A DNA stretch of 64,000 bases from Pyrinomonadaceae bacterium. Lineage in GTDB: Bacteria > Acidobacteriota > Blastocatellia > Pyrinomonadales > Pyrinomonadaceae. Numbering within the stretch: position 1 is the stretch's first letter; each line of letters opens with the position of its first letter. The stretch is from assembly GCA_025054715.1 (NCBI GenBank), contig JANWYH010000005.1:96335-160334 (forward strand), in the 5' to 3' direction. This document shows, one piece after another, positions 42,443-51,700 of the stretch. Under the pieces are notes generated by a model. The model worked only from the letters and a program-made list of their open reading frames with translations, ran no database searches and had not been told where the DNA came from. A program made the translations under genes and the position numbers.

Positions 42443-42718
42443 ATGTTATCAATAAGCTTGATGAGAATGGGTGCGAAAAAGAAACCATTTTATCGAATTG
42501 TGGTAAGAGAAAAGCGCACGAAAAGGGATGGTAAGTATATAGAAAATCTTGGCACTTACAATCCCATGACCGATCCGCCCGAAGTAAAACTCAATTATGA
42601 TAGAATAAAATATTGGATAAGCGTAGGTGCAAAACCAACGGAAACAGTAGCAAGCTTGATAAAACATAACGCACCGAAAGAAGATGCATCTGAAGAAAAG
42701 CTAGAAAATGTCAAGTAG
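42443..42718 (+). CDS. rpsP: 30S ribosomal protein S16
   Basis: A 91-residue ribosomal protein with the normal S16 core: [23 protein letters not shown] and [18 protein letters not shown]. It binds 16S rRNA early in 30S assembly. The ribosome site AGAGGTGAAG overlaps the end of ffh, 6 bases upstream, and the last 11 bases overlap rimM. The KH-domain gene (khpA) that often sits between rpsP and rimM is missing here. The first residues MLSISL are slightly longer than usual, and an in-frame ATG (MRMG) is the alternative start. Confidence 0.97.
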   Translation: MLSISLMRMGAKKKPFYRIVVREKRTKRDGKYIENLGTYNPMTDPPEVKLNYDRIKYWISVGAKPTETVASLIKHNAPKEDASEEKLENVK

Positions 42719-43244
42719 TCCGCAACAAAAGCGAGATGAATTAGTAGCCATTGCAAGAACAGTAAGAACTCGTGGACTTTGCGGAGAACTTGTTGCTGAA
42801 ATTCTAACGGATTTCCCAGAAAGATTTAATCATACAAAGGAAGTTTTCTGTATCAATTCAAATGGCAATATTTGCAACCTAGAACTCGAAAGATTTTGGT
42901 TTCATAAGGATAGAATCGTTTTGAAATTTTTTGGTGTTGACTCGATTGATGAAGCAAAAAGCCTAGTAAACTGCGAAATATGCGTTCACGAATCAGAAAC
43001 AGTCAAACTAAGTGAAGACGAGTTCTATGACTGGCAACTGATAGGTTGCAAGGTTGAAACTTTAGAGAAAGAAAATCTTGGTTGTGTGACTGACATTCTG
43101 AGAAATGGTGCAACTGAAATTTTAGTCGTTCAAGGCAAGAAAAAAGACTATCTAATACCATTTGTTAAAAGTATTTGCCAGATCGTTGATATAGACGAAA
43201 AGCTCATCCGTGTTGATTTACCAGAAGGATTGCTGGAGTTTTAG
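42708..43244 (+). CDS. rimM: 16S rRNA processing protein RimM
   Basis: A 178-residue assembly factor that acts on the 30S head. The N-terminal beta barrel opens [28 protein letters not shown] and the PRC-barrel half contains [15 protein letters not shown] and [24 protein letters not shown], ending in DLPEGLLEF as usual. The start overlaps rpsP by 11 bases. It sits directly before trmD as in most bacteria. Length is normal. Confidence 0.95.
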   Translation: MSSSPQQKRDELVAIARTVRTRGLCGELVAEILTDFPERFNHTKEVFCINSNGNICNLELERFWFHKDRIVLKFFGVDSIDEAKSLVNCEICVHESETVKLSEDEFYDWQLIGCKVETLEKENLGCVTDILRNGATEILVVQGKKKDYLIPFVKSICQIVDIDEKLIRVDLPEGLLEF

Positions 43245-43249
43245 GAAAG

Positions 43250-43966
43250 ATGCAGCAGCCCCTAATAATAGACATTTTGACCATCTTTCCTGAGTTTTTC
43301 AGCTCAGTCTTTGACTGCGGAATTATAAGACGAGCAAAGGCAAAGCGTCTAGTTGAAATAAATATCTGGAACTTAAGAGACTTTACGGTTGACAAACATA
43401 AAAAGACAGACGATCGCCCCTTTGGTGGCGGAGAAGGAATGGTAATGAAGCCTGAGCCAATATTTAATGCAGTTGAGAAAATTCTAGGAACCTGTAATCG
43501 AGAAGAATACGCAGAAGGAACGAAAGTCATTCTTCTTTCACCACAAGGCTCAGTTTTTAAGCAGAAAATGGCAAGAGAACTAGCTGACAAAGCTAAGAGA
43601 TTGGTGTTGATATGCGGTAGATACGAGGGAGTTGACGAAAGAGTAAATGAAGCGCTCGTAACAGATGAGATCTCAATCGGCGATTACATCTTATCGGGTG
43701 GAGAGCCGGCTGCAGTAGTTATCGTTGATGCAATAGTTAGATTGCTACCAGACGCCTTGGGCTGTCCGATGTCATCTGTTCGTGAGTCTTTTACCGAAAA
43801 CTTGCTCGACTATCCGCAATACACACAACCAAGAGAATATCGCGGTATGCGTGTTCCAGAAATTCTGCTTAGTGGAAATCATGCCGAAATTGAAAAATGG
43901 CGAAGGCAAAAAGCAATTGAAAAAACTATCAAGGTAAGACGAGACCTCTTAGAAAAGGAGAGTTAG
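43250..43966 (+). CDS. trmD: tRNA (guanine-37-N1)-methyltransferase
   Basis: A 238-residue SPOUT methyltransferase that puts the m1G37 mark on tRNAs with G36-G37, preventing frameshifts. Motifs in order are [11 protein letters not shown], the [24 protein letters not shown] loop, [13 protein letters not shown] and the knotted SAM site [21 protein letters not shown] precedes the ATG by a few bases. Position between rimM and rplS is the conserved one. Length and motifs are intact. Confidence 0.97.
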   Translation: MQQPLIIDILTIFPEFFSSVFDCGIIRRAKAKRLVEINIWNLRDFTVDKHKKTDDRPFGGGEGMVMKPEPIFNAVEKILGTCNREEYAEGTKVILLSPQGSVFKQKMARELADKAKRLVLICGRYEGVDERVNEALVTDEISIGDYILSGGEPAAVVIVDAIVRLLPDALGCPMSSVRESFTENLLDYPQYTQPREYRGMRVPEILLSGNHAEIEKWRRQKAIEKTIKVRRDLLEKES

Positions 43967-43969
43967 TTT

Positions 43970-44389
43970 ATGATGAACAAGCTAATTGAACTAGTCGAAA
44001 AATCGAACCTGAGAAAAGATATACCCGACTTCAAACCGGGCGACACTGTAAGAGTTCATGTTCGAATAAAAGAAGGCAATAAGGAAAGAATCCAGGCTTT
44101 TGAAGGCATTTGCATAGCCCGCAAGCATGGCGGAGTGCGCGAAACATTTACCGTTCGCAAGGTAAGTTTTGGAGTTGGCGTTGAGAGAATTTTCCCACTT
44201 CATGCAACCGTTATAGATCGAATAGAAGTAGTCCGTCGCGGTCGTGTAAGAAGAGCCAAGCTTTATTACATGCGAAACCTGAAAGGTAAAGCGGCTAGAA
44301 TCCGTGAGCTTGATGCGAAAACAAAAGCCGTAACTGAAACTTCTGCTTCTAAACAAGAAAACAATGAAACAAAAGCTCAAGAAACTTAA
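43970..44389 (+). CDS. rplS: 50S ribosomal protein L19
   Basis: A 139-residue ribosomal protein at the 30S-50S interface. [77 protein letters not shown] are standard. A C-terminal extension of about 25 residues ([20 protein letters not shown]) is polar and probably disordered. The gene follows trmD by 3 bases, with GGAGAG just before that stop, and its final base is the first base of the rnhB start. Confidence 0.97.
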   Translation: MMNKLIELVEKSNLRKDIPDFKPGDTVRVHVRIKEGNKERIQAFEGICIARKHGGVRETFTVRKVSFGVGVERIFPLHATVIDRIEVVRRGRVRRAKLYYMRNLKGKAARIRELDAKTKAVTETSASKQENNETKAQET

Positions 44390-45003
44390 TGGCAGTTTCT
44401 TTTGAGTTAGAAAAACAAATCTGCCTCGAAGGGTTTCGACTAATAGCCGGCGTTGATGAAGTAGGTCGTGGCTGTCTAGCAGGTCCTGTCGTTGCAGCAG
44501 CTTGCATACTTGATCTTTCAAAGCCTTTTCCAGAAAGGCTAAATGACTCTAAAAAACTGTCCGTCAGAGAGCGTGAAATCTTGGAAAAATGGATAAAATC
44601 GGAAGCATTGTCTTATTCAATAGCCGAAATTGCACCAGAAGAGATTGATAACATAAACATTCTTCAAGCAACTAAAAAAGCCATGATAAAAGCGCTTGAA
44701 GCTTTGCAGCGTAAACCCGACTTCGTCTTGATAGATGCCATAAAACTTGAAGAGCTATCAAAACCACAAAAACCGGTCATTAAAGGCGATTCAATATCAG
44801 CTTCAATCGCTGCAGCTTCAATAATAGCTAAAACCTACCGAGATAGACTCATGAAAAAAATGCATGAACATTATCCGGAATACGGATTCGTGAGAAACGT
44901 AGGCTACCCGACAAAAGAGCACCTCGAGGCTTTGAGACTTTACGGACCTTGCCCAATTCACAGAAAATCCTTCCGCCCTGTCTGCCAGCAATTTCTTTTT
45001 TAG
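44389..45003 (+). CDS. rnhB: Ribonuclease HII
   Basis: A 204-residue RNase H2-type enzyme that removes ribonucleotides from DNA. GVDEVGRGCLAGPVVAAACI holds the first two acidic active-site residues, LNDSKKLS follows, FVLIDAIKL has the third, and GDSISASIAAASIIAKTYRDRLM the fourth. The Gly-Arg-Gly motif that senses the DNA-RNA junction is intact. It is the last gene of the ffh operon; the stop overlaps the stop of the convergent VWA gene. Confidence 0.96.
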   Translation: MAVSFELEKQICLEGFRLIAGVDEVGRGCLAGPVVAAACILDLSKPFPERLNDSKKLSVREREILEKWIKSEALSYSIAEIAPEEIDNINILQATKKAMIKALEALQRKPDFVLIDAIKLEELSKPQKPVIKGDSISASIAAASIIAKTYRDRLMKKMHEHYPEYGFVRNVGYPTKEHLEALRLYGPCPIHRKSFRPVCQQFLF

Positions 45004-46079
45004 TTACGAGACTGAACAAAATAACCCTTGCGAGCCTTTATTTGGAAAGCTCCGGGACGAGCTAAATTCACCTCCAGCTTAACAAATTTTCCTTCCGGGA
45101 AATCAGCTTCAGAATAATACTCAATAAGATACTGCTTTCTTAGTTCATTTGCAATGCGTAGGAAAATCGTTGCCAACATCTCTTTGTTAAGCCTTAAGTT
45201 TATCTGATTTTGGTAAACATCCTTTAGTTTTGTTGACTGAAAGGTAGAAAGATAGGCAGTTCCGCCGGTTTCCTCTGCAAGCTTTTCCAACGATTTTTGT
45301 CCGGCTTTGCTGATTTTATTTAACTTATAGGAACTGCCAGAAAGATTTATTGAATAGAAAACTACGTCTGCACTTTGCAGTAAACTCAACACTCTCGAAT
45401 TTTCTTTTGCTACAGCTTCATCTCTGAATTTCACGGTAAGCTCATAAAGAGATTTAGAATCGAGAGTATCAATCTTCGAACCTAGAATTTTATAGCCTTG
45501 CTGTATTGATTTTGCTACTTGCTTGCTGTTAGTGTCTTCTCCGTCTGTTATAGCGACTATTACCTTACGCACATGCGACGGAGCATGTAGTCTAAGATAC
45601 TCCGCCGCTAAAGCAACCGTATCGTAAAATGCTGTGTATTGCTTCGAAGGCTTAATTTTTTCTATAGCCTCAACTACCTCTTGAAGCTTAGCTCTCTTTT
45701 GAAGCAACACCGGCTCTTCTCCTATCAAAAAGACTGAGGCATAATCTTCAGGCCTTACGACTTCTTGAAGAAACTGTATCAAGGCTTCTCTTTGAAGCTC
45801 ATAAATTGATTCTGTGCTAGCAGAAACATCAAAAAGAATAGCGACTTCAAGAGGCGTCTGCTCTGCTCTTAGGACAGAATCTATCTTTTGTAACTTTCCC
45901 TCCTCTTTTAAGAGAAAATCGTTTTCAGTAAGCCCTTCGATAGGATTACCTTTTGAATCTAGAACTGATACCGGCACTAGAACAAGGCGCGATTCAACGC
46001 GGATAACTTCCTGTTCAGAATCTTGGGCAAAAACAGCAAGTCCAAACAATAACAACGTCAAAAGAGAAAGTTTCTTCAT
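45000..46079 (-). CDS. Secreted VWA-domain protein, acidobacterial type
   Basis: A 359-residue exported protein with signal peptide (LLTLLLFGLAVFAQ). It has the same plan as the protein at 14.4 kb: an N-terminal beta region (RLVLVPVSVLDSKGNPIEGL, then DFLLKEEGK) and a VWA domain with MIDAS residues in FDVSASTESIY and AITDGEDTNSK. In the first motif Ser-Ala-Ser replaces the usual Ser-Gly-Ser, keeping both serines. It is coupled to the OmpA-family gene by a 4-base overlap, which suggests the two work together at the outer envelope. Confidence 0.85.
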   Translation of the reverse strand: MKKLSLLTLLLFGLAVFAQDSEQEVIRVESRLVLVPVSVLDSKGNPIEGLTENDFLLKEEGKLQKIDSVLRAEQTPLEVAILFDVSASTESIYELQREALIQFLQEVVRPEDYASVFLIGEEPVLLQKRAKLQEVVEAIEKIKPSKQYTAFYDTVALAAEYLRLHAPSHVRKVIVAITDGEDTNSKQVAKSIQQGYKILGSKIDTLDSKSLYELTVKFRDEAVAKENSRVLSLLQSADVVFYSINLSGSSYKLNKISKAGQKSLEKLAEETGGTAYLSTFQSTKLKDVYQNQINLRLNKEMLATIFLRIANELRKQYLIEYYSEADFPEGKFVKLEVNLARPGAFQIKARKGYFVQSRN

Positions 46080-47032
46080 TGGACTCTTTGAGTATTCGGA
46101 AGTCGGACTTCAACATTCTGATTAAGACCACGGCTGACTAGAATCTTTACTTCCACCCTTCGATTCTGCGCACGCCCCGACGGAGTCGTATTGTCAGCTG
46201 CTGGTTGAAGCTCTCCGAAACCATAAGATTGACCTATTCTCCTAAGAGGTATGTTGTGAGTCTGAACTAGATAATCTATAACAGCTTTTGCGCGACGCTC
46301 ACTTAAAATTTTATTTGTTTTCTCATCCCCATCTGACGAAGCAAACCCAGTCACTTCGATAATGTAGCCTTTCAAAGTCATCGCCGTTTGGGCTATTTTA
46401 TCTAATTGAGCTTTTGCCTCAGGAGAAAGGGCTGCGCTTCCGACCTTAAAGTAAACTGTTGTGCTAGAATGAACGACATAATCATCAATCGCTGTTATTC
46501 TTGCATTTGTAGCGTTTACACCTTCAACAGCAGCATCCGCCGTCTCTTGTGCCGCTTTTGCACCACCGCGCGCAGCATTTGATATTGCCATTAACTCGTC
46601 TATTTGACCCGACAGCCGCTCAGCATTTTGCTCTACTTGAGAAAGGCGCTCTTCTGTAGGAGTTACCCGACTATCAACAGTTCTAGCTACTTCGAGATCG
46701 TCCTTATCAAACCTGATTTTGTTAGCTATTAGATTCTCTCCGTCTCCAATTCCTTCAACTTCAAGATTCAAGCCCCGAACTATCTGAGTAGAACCTATCT
46801 TCTCTCCACTTCTAAATAGACTGGATTTTGTCTTAATGCTTGTCGATCCAGTAATTACAACGGAAGTATCAACTCCTAAAGCGTCACGCACAATCAGTCT
46901 ATCTTTGTCTCGGGCTATCACTACGCCCTTAACTTTCATCTTCTGGCCCGCAGGTACTTTCCTTATGGCATCCTGCGCTAACACACTTAAACTTAAAGCC
47001 ACCCCAAGAACCACTAGAAAAATCTTCTTCAC
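46076..47032 (-). CDS. OmpA-family protein
   Basis: A 318-residue exported protein. The N-terminal half after the signal (IFLVVLGVALSLSVLAQ) is a small beta domain (KVKGVVIARDKDRLIVRD, similar in style to DUF5666), then a helical stretch, then a C-terminal OmpA-like peptidoglycan-binding domain: VYFKVGSAALSPEAKAQLD, VTGFASSDGDEKTNKILSERRAKAV and GRAQNRRVEVKIL. I start it at the GTG at 47032, which has AAAGGAG with 8-base spacing; an ATG six codons earlier would overlap that site. It would tether the outer layer to the cell wall, and is coupled to the VWA gene. Confidence 0.87.
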   Translation of the reverse strand: MKKIFLVVLGVALSLSVLAQDAIRKVPAGQKMKVKGVVIARDKDRLIVRDALGVDTSVVITGSTSIKTKSSLFRSGEKIGSTQIVRGLNLEVEGIGDGENLIANKIRFDKDDLEVARTVDSRVTPTEERLSQVEQNAERLSGQIDELMAISNAARGGAKAAQETADAAVEGVNATNARITAIDDYVVHSSTTVYFKVGSAALSPEAKAQLDKIAQTAMTLKGYIIEVTGFASSDGDEKTNKILSERRAKAVIDYLVQTHNIPLRRIGQSYGFGELQPAADNTTPSGRAQNRRVEVKILVSRGLNQNVEVRLPNTQRVQ

Positions 47033-47153
47033 TTTTGTCACTCCTTTCATTCAAACAAATAATGATCAAATCTTTGAGAAGTTTTTGCGGTTGACAAGGT
47101 TGTCAATCAAGAAGATTTTACATCAAAAACTAATGTTTTTGAATGTTTTTCAA

Positions 47154-47546
47154 TTAAAAGGAATCCTCAATTTCGTAGGTGGCTATACTTGTTGGTGTTT
47201 CATAACATCTGACCTTATAAACCTGAACGCGCGGATCATCAATTCTAGAAGCTACGTATTCAAGAATAAACCTAGCTATATTTTCTGCCGATGGATTAAG
47301 CTCTTCGTCAAATGGCGAAAGCTCATTTAGATTTCTGTGATCAAGATATTTCACAACTTCATCGGCAGCTTTTTTCAGATCGCCAAAATCAATCAAAAGT
47401 CCTATGTCATTAAGCTCTCTGCCGCGGGCATAAATTTCAACTTTGTAATTATGCCCATGTAAGTTTTCACACTTTCCTTTATAACCTCTAAGCTGATGAG
47501 CGCTTGAAAATTCTCTCTCTATCATCACTTCGTAAAATGCTCGCAT
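47154..47546 (-). CDS. queD: 6-Carboxytetrahydropterin synthase (QueD)
   Basis: A 130-residue pterin synthase-fold enzyme. Zinc ligands are in SSAHQL and NLHGHNY, with the catalytic Cys in GKCENLHGH. YLDHRNLNEL and a late glutamate in CYETPTSIA complete the site. It converts dihydroneopterin triphosphate in the queuosine (7-deazaguanine) pathway; a 6-pyruvoyl-tetrahydropterin role is the family alternative. Other que genes are not in the window. Its start lies 22 bases inside the end of the upstream helicase gene. Confidence 0.9.
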   Translation of the reverse strand: MRAFYEVMIEREFSSAHQLRGYKGKCENLHGHNYKVEIYARGRELNDIGLLIDFGDLKKAADEVVKYLDHRNLNELSPFDEELNPSAENIARFILEYVASRIDDPRVQVYKVRCYETPTSIATYEIEDSF

Positions 47547-49543
47547 ACGCCCAAGAACTGTTTTAAATCCTCCAATCTAGAAGTAATTTTCATTTCTGGA
47601 AGAGAGTTTATGAATTTTTTCCCATAAGACTTTGTTCTAATCCTTGGATCGAGGATTGCAACTACACCTTTATCGCGCTTACTTCTTATAAGTCTTCCGA
47701 CTCCTTGTCTTAAAAGTATAATCGCTTGCGGCAAGAAGTATTCATTAAAAGCATCACCACCTTGTCTTTTGATAAACTCAGCTCTTGCTTTAAGAAGCGG
47801 ATCGGTTGGAACAGCAAACGGAAGTTTATCAATAATTACGCAAGAAAGCTGATCGCCTACCACATCCACTCCCTGCCAGAAACTAGAAGTAGCAAAAAGA
47901 ACAGAATTTGGAGTTTGCTTGAAAGTATCTAGAAGAGTCGCTCTACTACTCTGCCCTTGAACAAAACATTGAAAACTTACTTGCCCTTTCACAAGCTCAT
48001 AAAGAGCATTCATAGATTGATTACTGGTGCAAAGAACAAATGCCCTTCCTTGAGTTACCTGTAGAATCTTTACTATTTCTTTTGCCATCTGCTGAATATA
48101 GTCCGAAGAATTAGGCTCGGGCATATCTTCAGGTAAATACAGGAGTGCCTGCTTACGATAATCAAAGCCAGAACCAAGCAAAAGCGTTTCGCAAGAATCG
48201 TCAAAAAGGCCTAACCTTTTTTTAATGTAGTCAAAACTTCCCTCAGAAGAAAGCGTTGCTGAAGTCAATATGACGGTAGAGTTTTCAAAGATTCTTTCCC
48301 TTAGCAAATGCGATACACTTATAGGCGAAGCATGTAGAGTCAAACTCCCGTTCTGTCTTTCAGCCCAATACACAAAATTCTCATCAGAGCAATTTAATAT
48401 TCTTTGCAAAGCAAGCCGAATTTGCTTGAGATAACGCAAGAAAGTTTCCTTTTCTGCATCTTCTTCACCTTTTTCTACCATGATTGAAAATGATAATCCG
48501 CAATCAGGATTTTCTAAAACAACTGAACTTTCTTTAATGCCGTTCTCAAGACTTTCAAGTGCTTTATCAAGAAAAGTTAGCGCTTCTCCTAAAACAGTAA
48601 AACCTTCTTGCAAATAAAGATCCGATCGCAAAATTTGCTTTTTCACTTCGTTTCCGATGAATTGTGATACCTTTTCAAAAGACTCATTTGCAGCTTTGTG
48701 AACATTTTTTAAGATTTCTGCGATTCTGTTATCATATTCAAAATTTGCTAGCTCAATAAGCTCTTCTATCTGATACTTTGAAACCTCAAAACCAAAGTAA
48801 TTCGCAGCGACATCTTCTATAAGATGCGCTTCGTCGAAAATAACAACGTCGTAATCCGGCAAAACCTTTCCATACTCATTTTCACGGACCATTAAATCAG
48901 CAAATAGAAGATGATGATTAACAACAATAATCTGAGCCGACTCTGCCTCTTTACGCATTTTCGTAATAAAGCATCTATCAAAATCTGCACATTGTTGCCC
49001 CAAACAGGTTTCGCTTCTTGCGCTTATGTATTTTAAGAAAGGAGCGTTTTCAGGTATCAAAAGCTCAGCAAAATCTCCTGTTTGCGTTTCTTCTGACCAA
49101 GATTCCAAATCTCTGAATGCATCTACTTCTTCAAGGTTTTGCAGAATAGGCTGATTGCTTAGTCTCTTCATTCGATTTAAGCATAAATAGTTAGAGCGCC
49201 CTTTAATACAAACAGCCTTGAATTTTAAAATCTGCAAAAGAAATGGTATGTCCTTTTTAATTAGCTGATCCTGAAGATTCTTCGTTCCAGTAGAAATGAT
49301 TACTCTTTTCTTGTTTCTAAGCGCATAATCCACTGCCGAAACTAGATAGGCTAAAGTCTTGCCGGTCCCTGTGCCTGCTTCTACAATCAAATGTCTTTTT
49401 TCCAAAAGAGCTTTACTGACCGCCTCGGCCATTTTGATTTGAGACGGACGAAATTCGTAAGCTCTCCCTAACCCTTGAGCTATTATTCCATTAACACCAA
49501 AAATTTCCTCAGAACTAAACAACCTACCTATAGTATAGAACAC
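47525..49543 (-). CDS. DinG/XPD-type ATP-dependent helicase
   Basis: A 672-residue superfamily 2 helicase. Motif I is EAGTGTGKTLAY, motif II FDEAHLIED, and the late GVGRLIRSKRDKGVVAILDPR is the last helicase motif. Four cysteines between motifs I and II (NYLC, then TCLGQQCADFDRCF) fit the iron-sulfur cluster of DinG/XPD/YoaA proteins. Such enzymes unwind damaged or structured DNA 5' to 3'. The GTG at 49543 is used; a TTG at 49522 with GGTAGG before it is possible. It precedes queD with a 22-base overlap. Confidence 0.9.
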   Translation of the reverse strand: MFYTIGRLFSSEEIFGVNGIIAQGLGRAYEFRPSQIKMAEAVSKALLEKRHLIVEAGTGTGKTLAYLVSAVDYALRNKKRVIISTGTKNLQDQLIKKDIPFLLQILKFKAVCIKGRSNYLCLNRMKRLSNQPILQNLEEVDAFRDLESWSEETQTGDFAELLIPENAPFLKYISARSETCLGQQCADFDRCFITKMRKEAESAQIIVVNHHLLFADLMVRENEYGKVLPDYDVVIFDEAHLIEDVAANYFGFEVSKYQIEELIELANFEYDNRIAEILKNVHKAANESFEKVSQFIGNEVKKQILRSDLYLQEGFTVLGEALTFLDKALESLENGIKESSVVLENPDCGLSFSIMVEKGEEDAEKETFLRYLKQIRLALQRILNCSDENFVYWAERQNGSLTLHASPISVSHLLRERIFENSTVILTSATLSSEGSFDYIKKRLGLFDDSCETLLLGSGFDYRKQALLYLPEDMPEPNSSDYIQQMAKEIVKILQVTQGRAFVLCTSNQSMNALYELVKGQVSFQCFVQGQSSRATLLDTFKQTPNSVLFATSSFWQGVDVVGDQLSCVIIDKLPFAVPTDPLLKARAEFIKRQGGDAFNEYFLPQAIILLRQGVGRLIRSKRDKGVVAILDPRIRTKSYGKKFINSLPEMKITSRLEDLKQFLGVCEHFTK

Positions 49544-49908
49544 AACCTTTATGTATGCAGCAAGAAAGCCCTTTAAGTTTTTTAGAAAAACTTACGTAAC
49601 CCAACGACAGAAACTTTCATAAGCCTTTCTAAAAAACTCTTTCGTATCCCTCGCATGCTTAATTTGAGGTTGATTCATGAAATATTATTAACCCGAGAGT
49701 AGAGATAGGTAGTGCATGTTGATAGACAAAACGTTGGAAAAGGAGGCAGAGATAATCTGTTATTTTCGGTCTCTCCCTCTTTCTGCGTTATGTTATGTCT
49801 TATACTGCAATCATATCCGAACCAGAAATAAAGATTCACCTTCAAAAAGAGCAAAAGGAGTAAAAAGATTCGTCTCGACTTTTAGAACATCAGCCAAAGG
49901 AGAAAAAC
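49544..49908. other. Intergenic region upstream of the SH3-like gene
   Basis: These 365 bases separate two divergent genes. One open frame from 49716 (95 codons) crosses into the next gene in another frame and shows no protein-like composition. AAAGGAGG at about 49739 is not followed by a good start. Presumably the two promoters lie here; I could not place them. No RNA gene was recognised. Confidence 0.5.
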
Positions 49909-50652
49909 ATGAAAAGATTCGCATTCTTTTTGCTGTTTTCTTTCGTAACTTCAACCGTTTCAGCGCAACAAAAAAGCGTAGCTTTGCAGAAACGTTCGGA
50001 TAAGAAGACAAAAGAAGAAGCAGTCTTTGTAGTTATAGACGAAAGACTTGCCGTAGTTAGAACCGATGCCAGTCTTTACGCTACGCCAATCCAAAGAATA
50101 AGAAGAGGAAGAATCGTAACTGTATCCGCGACAAAACAAGACGAAAACGGAATAAAGTTTTATCTGATTCAGCTTCCAAACTTAAAAGGCTGGATTCAAG
50201 CCGAAGCACTTGCCTTCACTAAATCGAAAACAGATGATAGAAGACTCGTAATGCTAATACAGGGTTCAAGCGGATTTGATAAGATCGAACGCGTAGCCAT
50301 ATTCTTAAAACACTATCCTAATTCGGAATTCAGACCTGCTGTTTTGCTTCTTTTTGGAGACTTACTGGAAGAAGCTGCCTACAATTTAAGCAGAGATGCA
50401 AATAGAAGACTAGACGAAAAAGAAATGAAAGCCTCAGGAGCACCTATCAAAAGTTTTTATCTGAGCTACAGCGGTCTAGACAGATACAGAAAACTAGGAG
50501 TAGTCTTCCTCTTCAACGAGAACACGAGAAGCTTTCATTACGACGGTCAAGCATGGAAAGAAATTATTAACCGTTACCCAAATACCTTTGAAGCAACCGA
50601 AGCGAAAAAAAGATTGGAAAATTTAGAATTAAAAATGCAGCAAACGAAATAG
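49909..50652 (+). CDS. Secreted protein with SH3-like and helical repeat regions
   Basis: A 247-residue exported protein with signal peptide (FAFFLLFSFVTSTVSAQ). Residues 45-105 read like a bacterial SH3 domain (LAVVRTDASLYATPIQRIRRGRIVTVSA to LPNLKGWIQAEAL). The rest is helical and TPR-like (VAIFLKHYPNSEFRPAVLLLFGDLLEEA; WKEIINRYPNTFEATEAKKRL). Function is unknown; SH3-like domains often bind cell wall or peptides. AAAGGAG lies 7 bases before the ATG. It appears monocistronic and faces the mscS gene. Confidence 0.6.
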   Translation: MKRFAFFLLFSFVTSTVSAQQKSVALQKRSDKKTKEEAVFVVIDERLAVVRTDASLYATPIQRIRRGRIVTVSATKQDENGIKFYLIQLPNLKGWIQAEALAFTKSKTDDRRLVMLIQGSSGFDKIERVAIFLKHYPNSEFRPAVLLLFGDLLEEAAYNLSRDANRRLDEKEMKASGAPIKSFYLSYSGLDRYRKLGVVFLFNENTRSFHYDGQAWKEIINRYPNTFEATEAKKRLENLELKMQQTK

Positions 50653-50751
50653 TCGCCGTGTTTTACGAAGGATGTAGCCCCTAGAAGAAGCTAACCCTCT
50701 CTATCGTGAAAAGTTTCCTAAACCAAAGTTAAATTCAAGTCATTTACAAAT

Positions 50752-51603
50752 TCACTGCTTAGGAAAAATCTCTATACCCACAGCTTCGAGATTTTCTTTT
50801 ACTCTAACCGCACATTCGTCAAAAACCTGTAATGTACTGAAAACCTCAGTTCTAACCCAGAAGAAAGCGGTAATCTCAACTCCTTCCGATAAAAAACTAG
50901 TCACGAAGACCTTAACTGCTCTTTCCTTGCTAACACCTTCAACACCAGACACGGCTTGCTCCGTGATTTTTTTGGCTTTCAGCAAATCAGCATCGTAAGA
51001 AATCACAAGTTTCAAAACCATTCTTTTTTCAGTTCCAGCACTTCTTATCGTAAGTGCCGTCGAATACATATCCCCATTTGGTATTAAAACCAACTCGCCA
51101 TCGTCTTTTTTCAACTGAGTAGCTCTAATTCCTATGTATTCTACTTTCCCTTGATTACTACCAACCGCGACGTAATCGCCTATTTTGAATGGCTGCCGCC
51201 ATAGAATCAAAATCCCAGATAATAAATTGTTTAGAATATCCTTCGTTGCAAAACCAACAATAAAAGAGGTAAAACCAAGACCAGTTATCAAATCGCCGAA
51301 TCTAAGAGTTGGCACTACGACTACCAAAGCAGTTAAAAAACCTACCGAAAAAATAGTAAGAAATATCAACCTACTAAAAAGTAACCTAAGCCTGTAATCA
51401 AGCTTTGTTCTTGAAGAAAAAGACCAAAAAAGTTTTTTCAAAACCTTCGAAAAAAGCCAGAATATAACTAAAATCAGAAAACCTGCTAATATATTGGGAA
51501 GACGCTCTATTATTGAATTTAGAACTTCATTTATGGTCTTTATAGCTATATCACCTACAGTAAAAGCGTTTTCAGCAATGACTGATGGTGATGGAATTTG
51601 CAT
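50752..51603 (-). CDS. Small-conductance mechanosensitive channel (MscS family)
   Basis: A 283-residue inner membrane channel. Three hydrophobic helices occupy about residues 35-130, the last being the pore helix in LGFTSFIVGFATKDILNNLLSGILIL. The cytoplasmic beta domain begins PFKIGDYVAVGSNQGKVEYIGIRATQLKKDDGELVLIPNG, typical of MscS. It releases solutes on osmotic downshock. It is short, with no extra N-terminal domain. Divergent dps starts about 100 bases away. Confidence 0.9.
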   Translation of the reverse strand: MQIPSPSVIAENAFTVGDIAIKTINEVLNSIIERLPNILAGFLILVIFWLFSKVLKKLFWSFSSRTKLDYRLRLLFSRLIFLTIFSVGFLTALVVVVPTLRFGDLITGLGFTSFIVGFATKDILNNLLSGILILWRQPFKIGDYVAVGSNQGKVEYIGIRATQLKKDDGELVLIPNGDMYSTALTIRSAGTEKRMVLKLVISYDADLLKAKKITEQAVSGVEGVSKERAVKVFVTSFLSEGVEITAFFWVRTEVFSTLQVFDECAVRVKENLEAVGIEIFPKQ

Positions 51604-51647
51604 ATCGAAGAATTTTAGACGAAAGGTGCTAAATTATCAAAATTCAT

Positions 51648-51684
51648 TTGACTTTGACAGAATTTAGAATTAGAATAATTCTAA
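51648..51684 (+). promoter_or_regulatory. dps promoter overlapped by a PerR/Fur-type operator
   Basis: TTGACT at 51648-51653 and TAGAAT at 51671-51676 form a promoter with 17-base spacing. A perfect 7-1-7 inverted repeat, TTAGAATAATTCTAA, covers 51670-51684. It matches the Bacillus PerR box TTATAATNATTATAA at 12 of the 14 defined positions. It hides the -10 element, so a bound repressor would block dps. Confidence 0.7.
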
Positions 51685-51700
51685 ATTGGAGGAAAAGACT

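Noticed and set aside
49716-50003. 95-codon plus-strand open frame before the SH3-like gene.
   Set aside because: It overlaps the signal peptide coding region in another frame and has no protein-like pattern.
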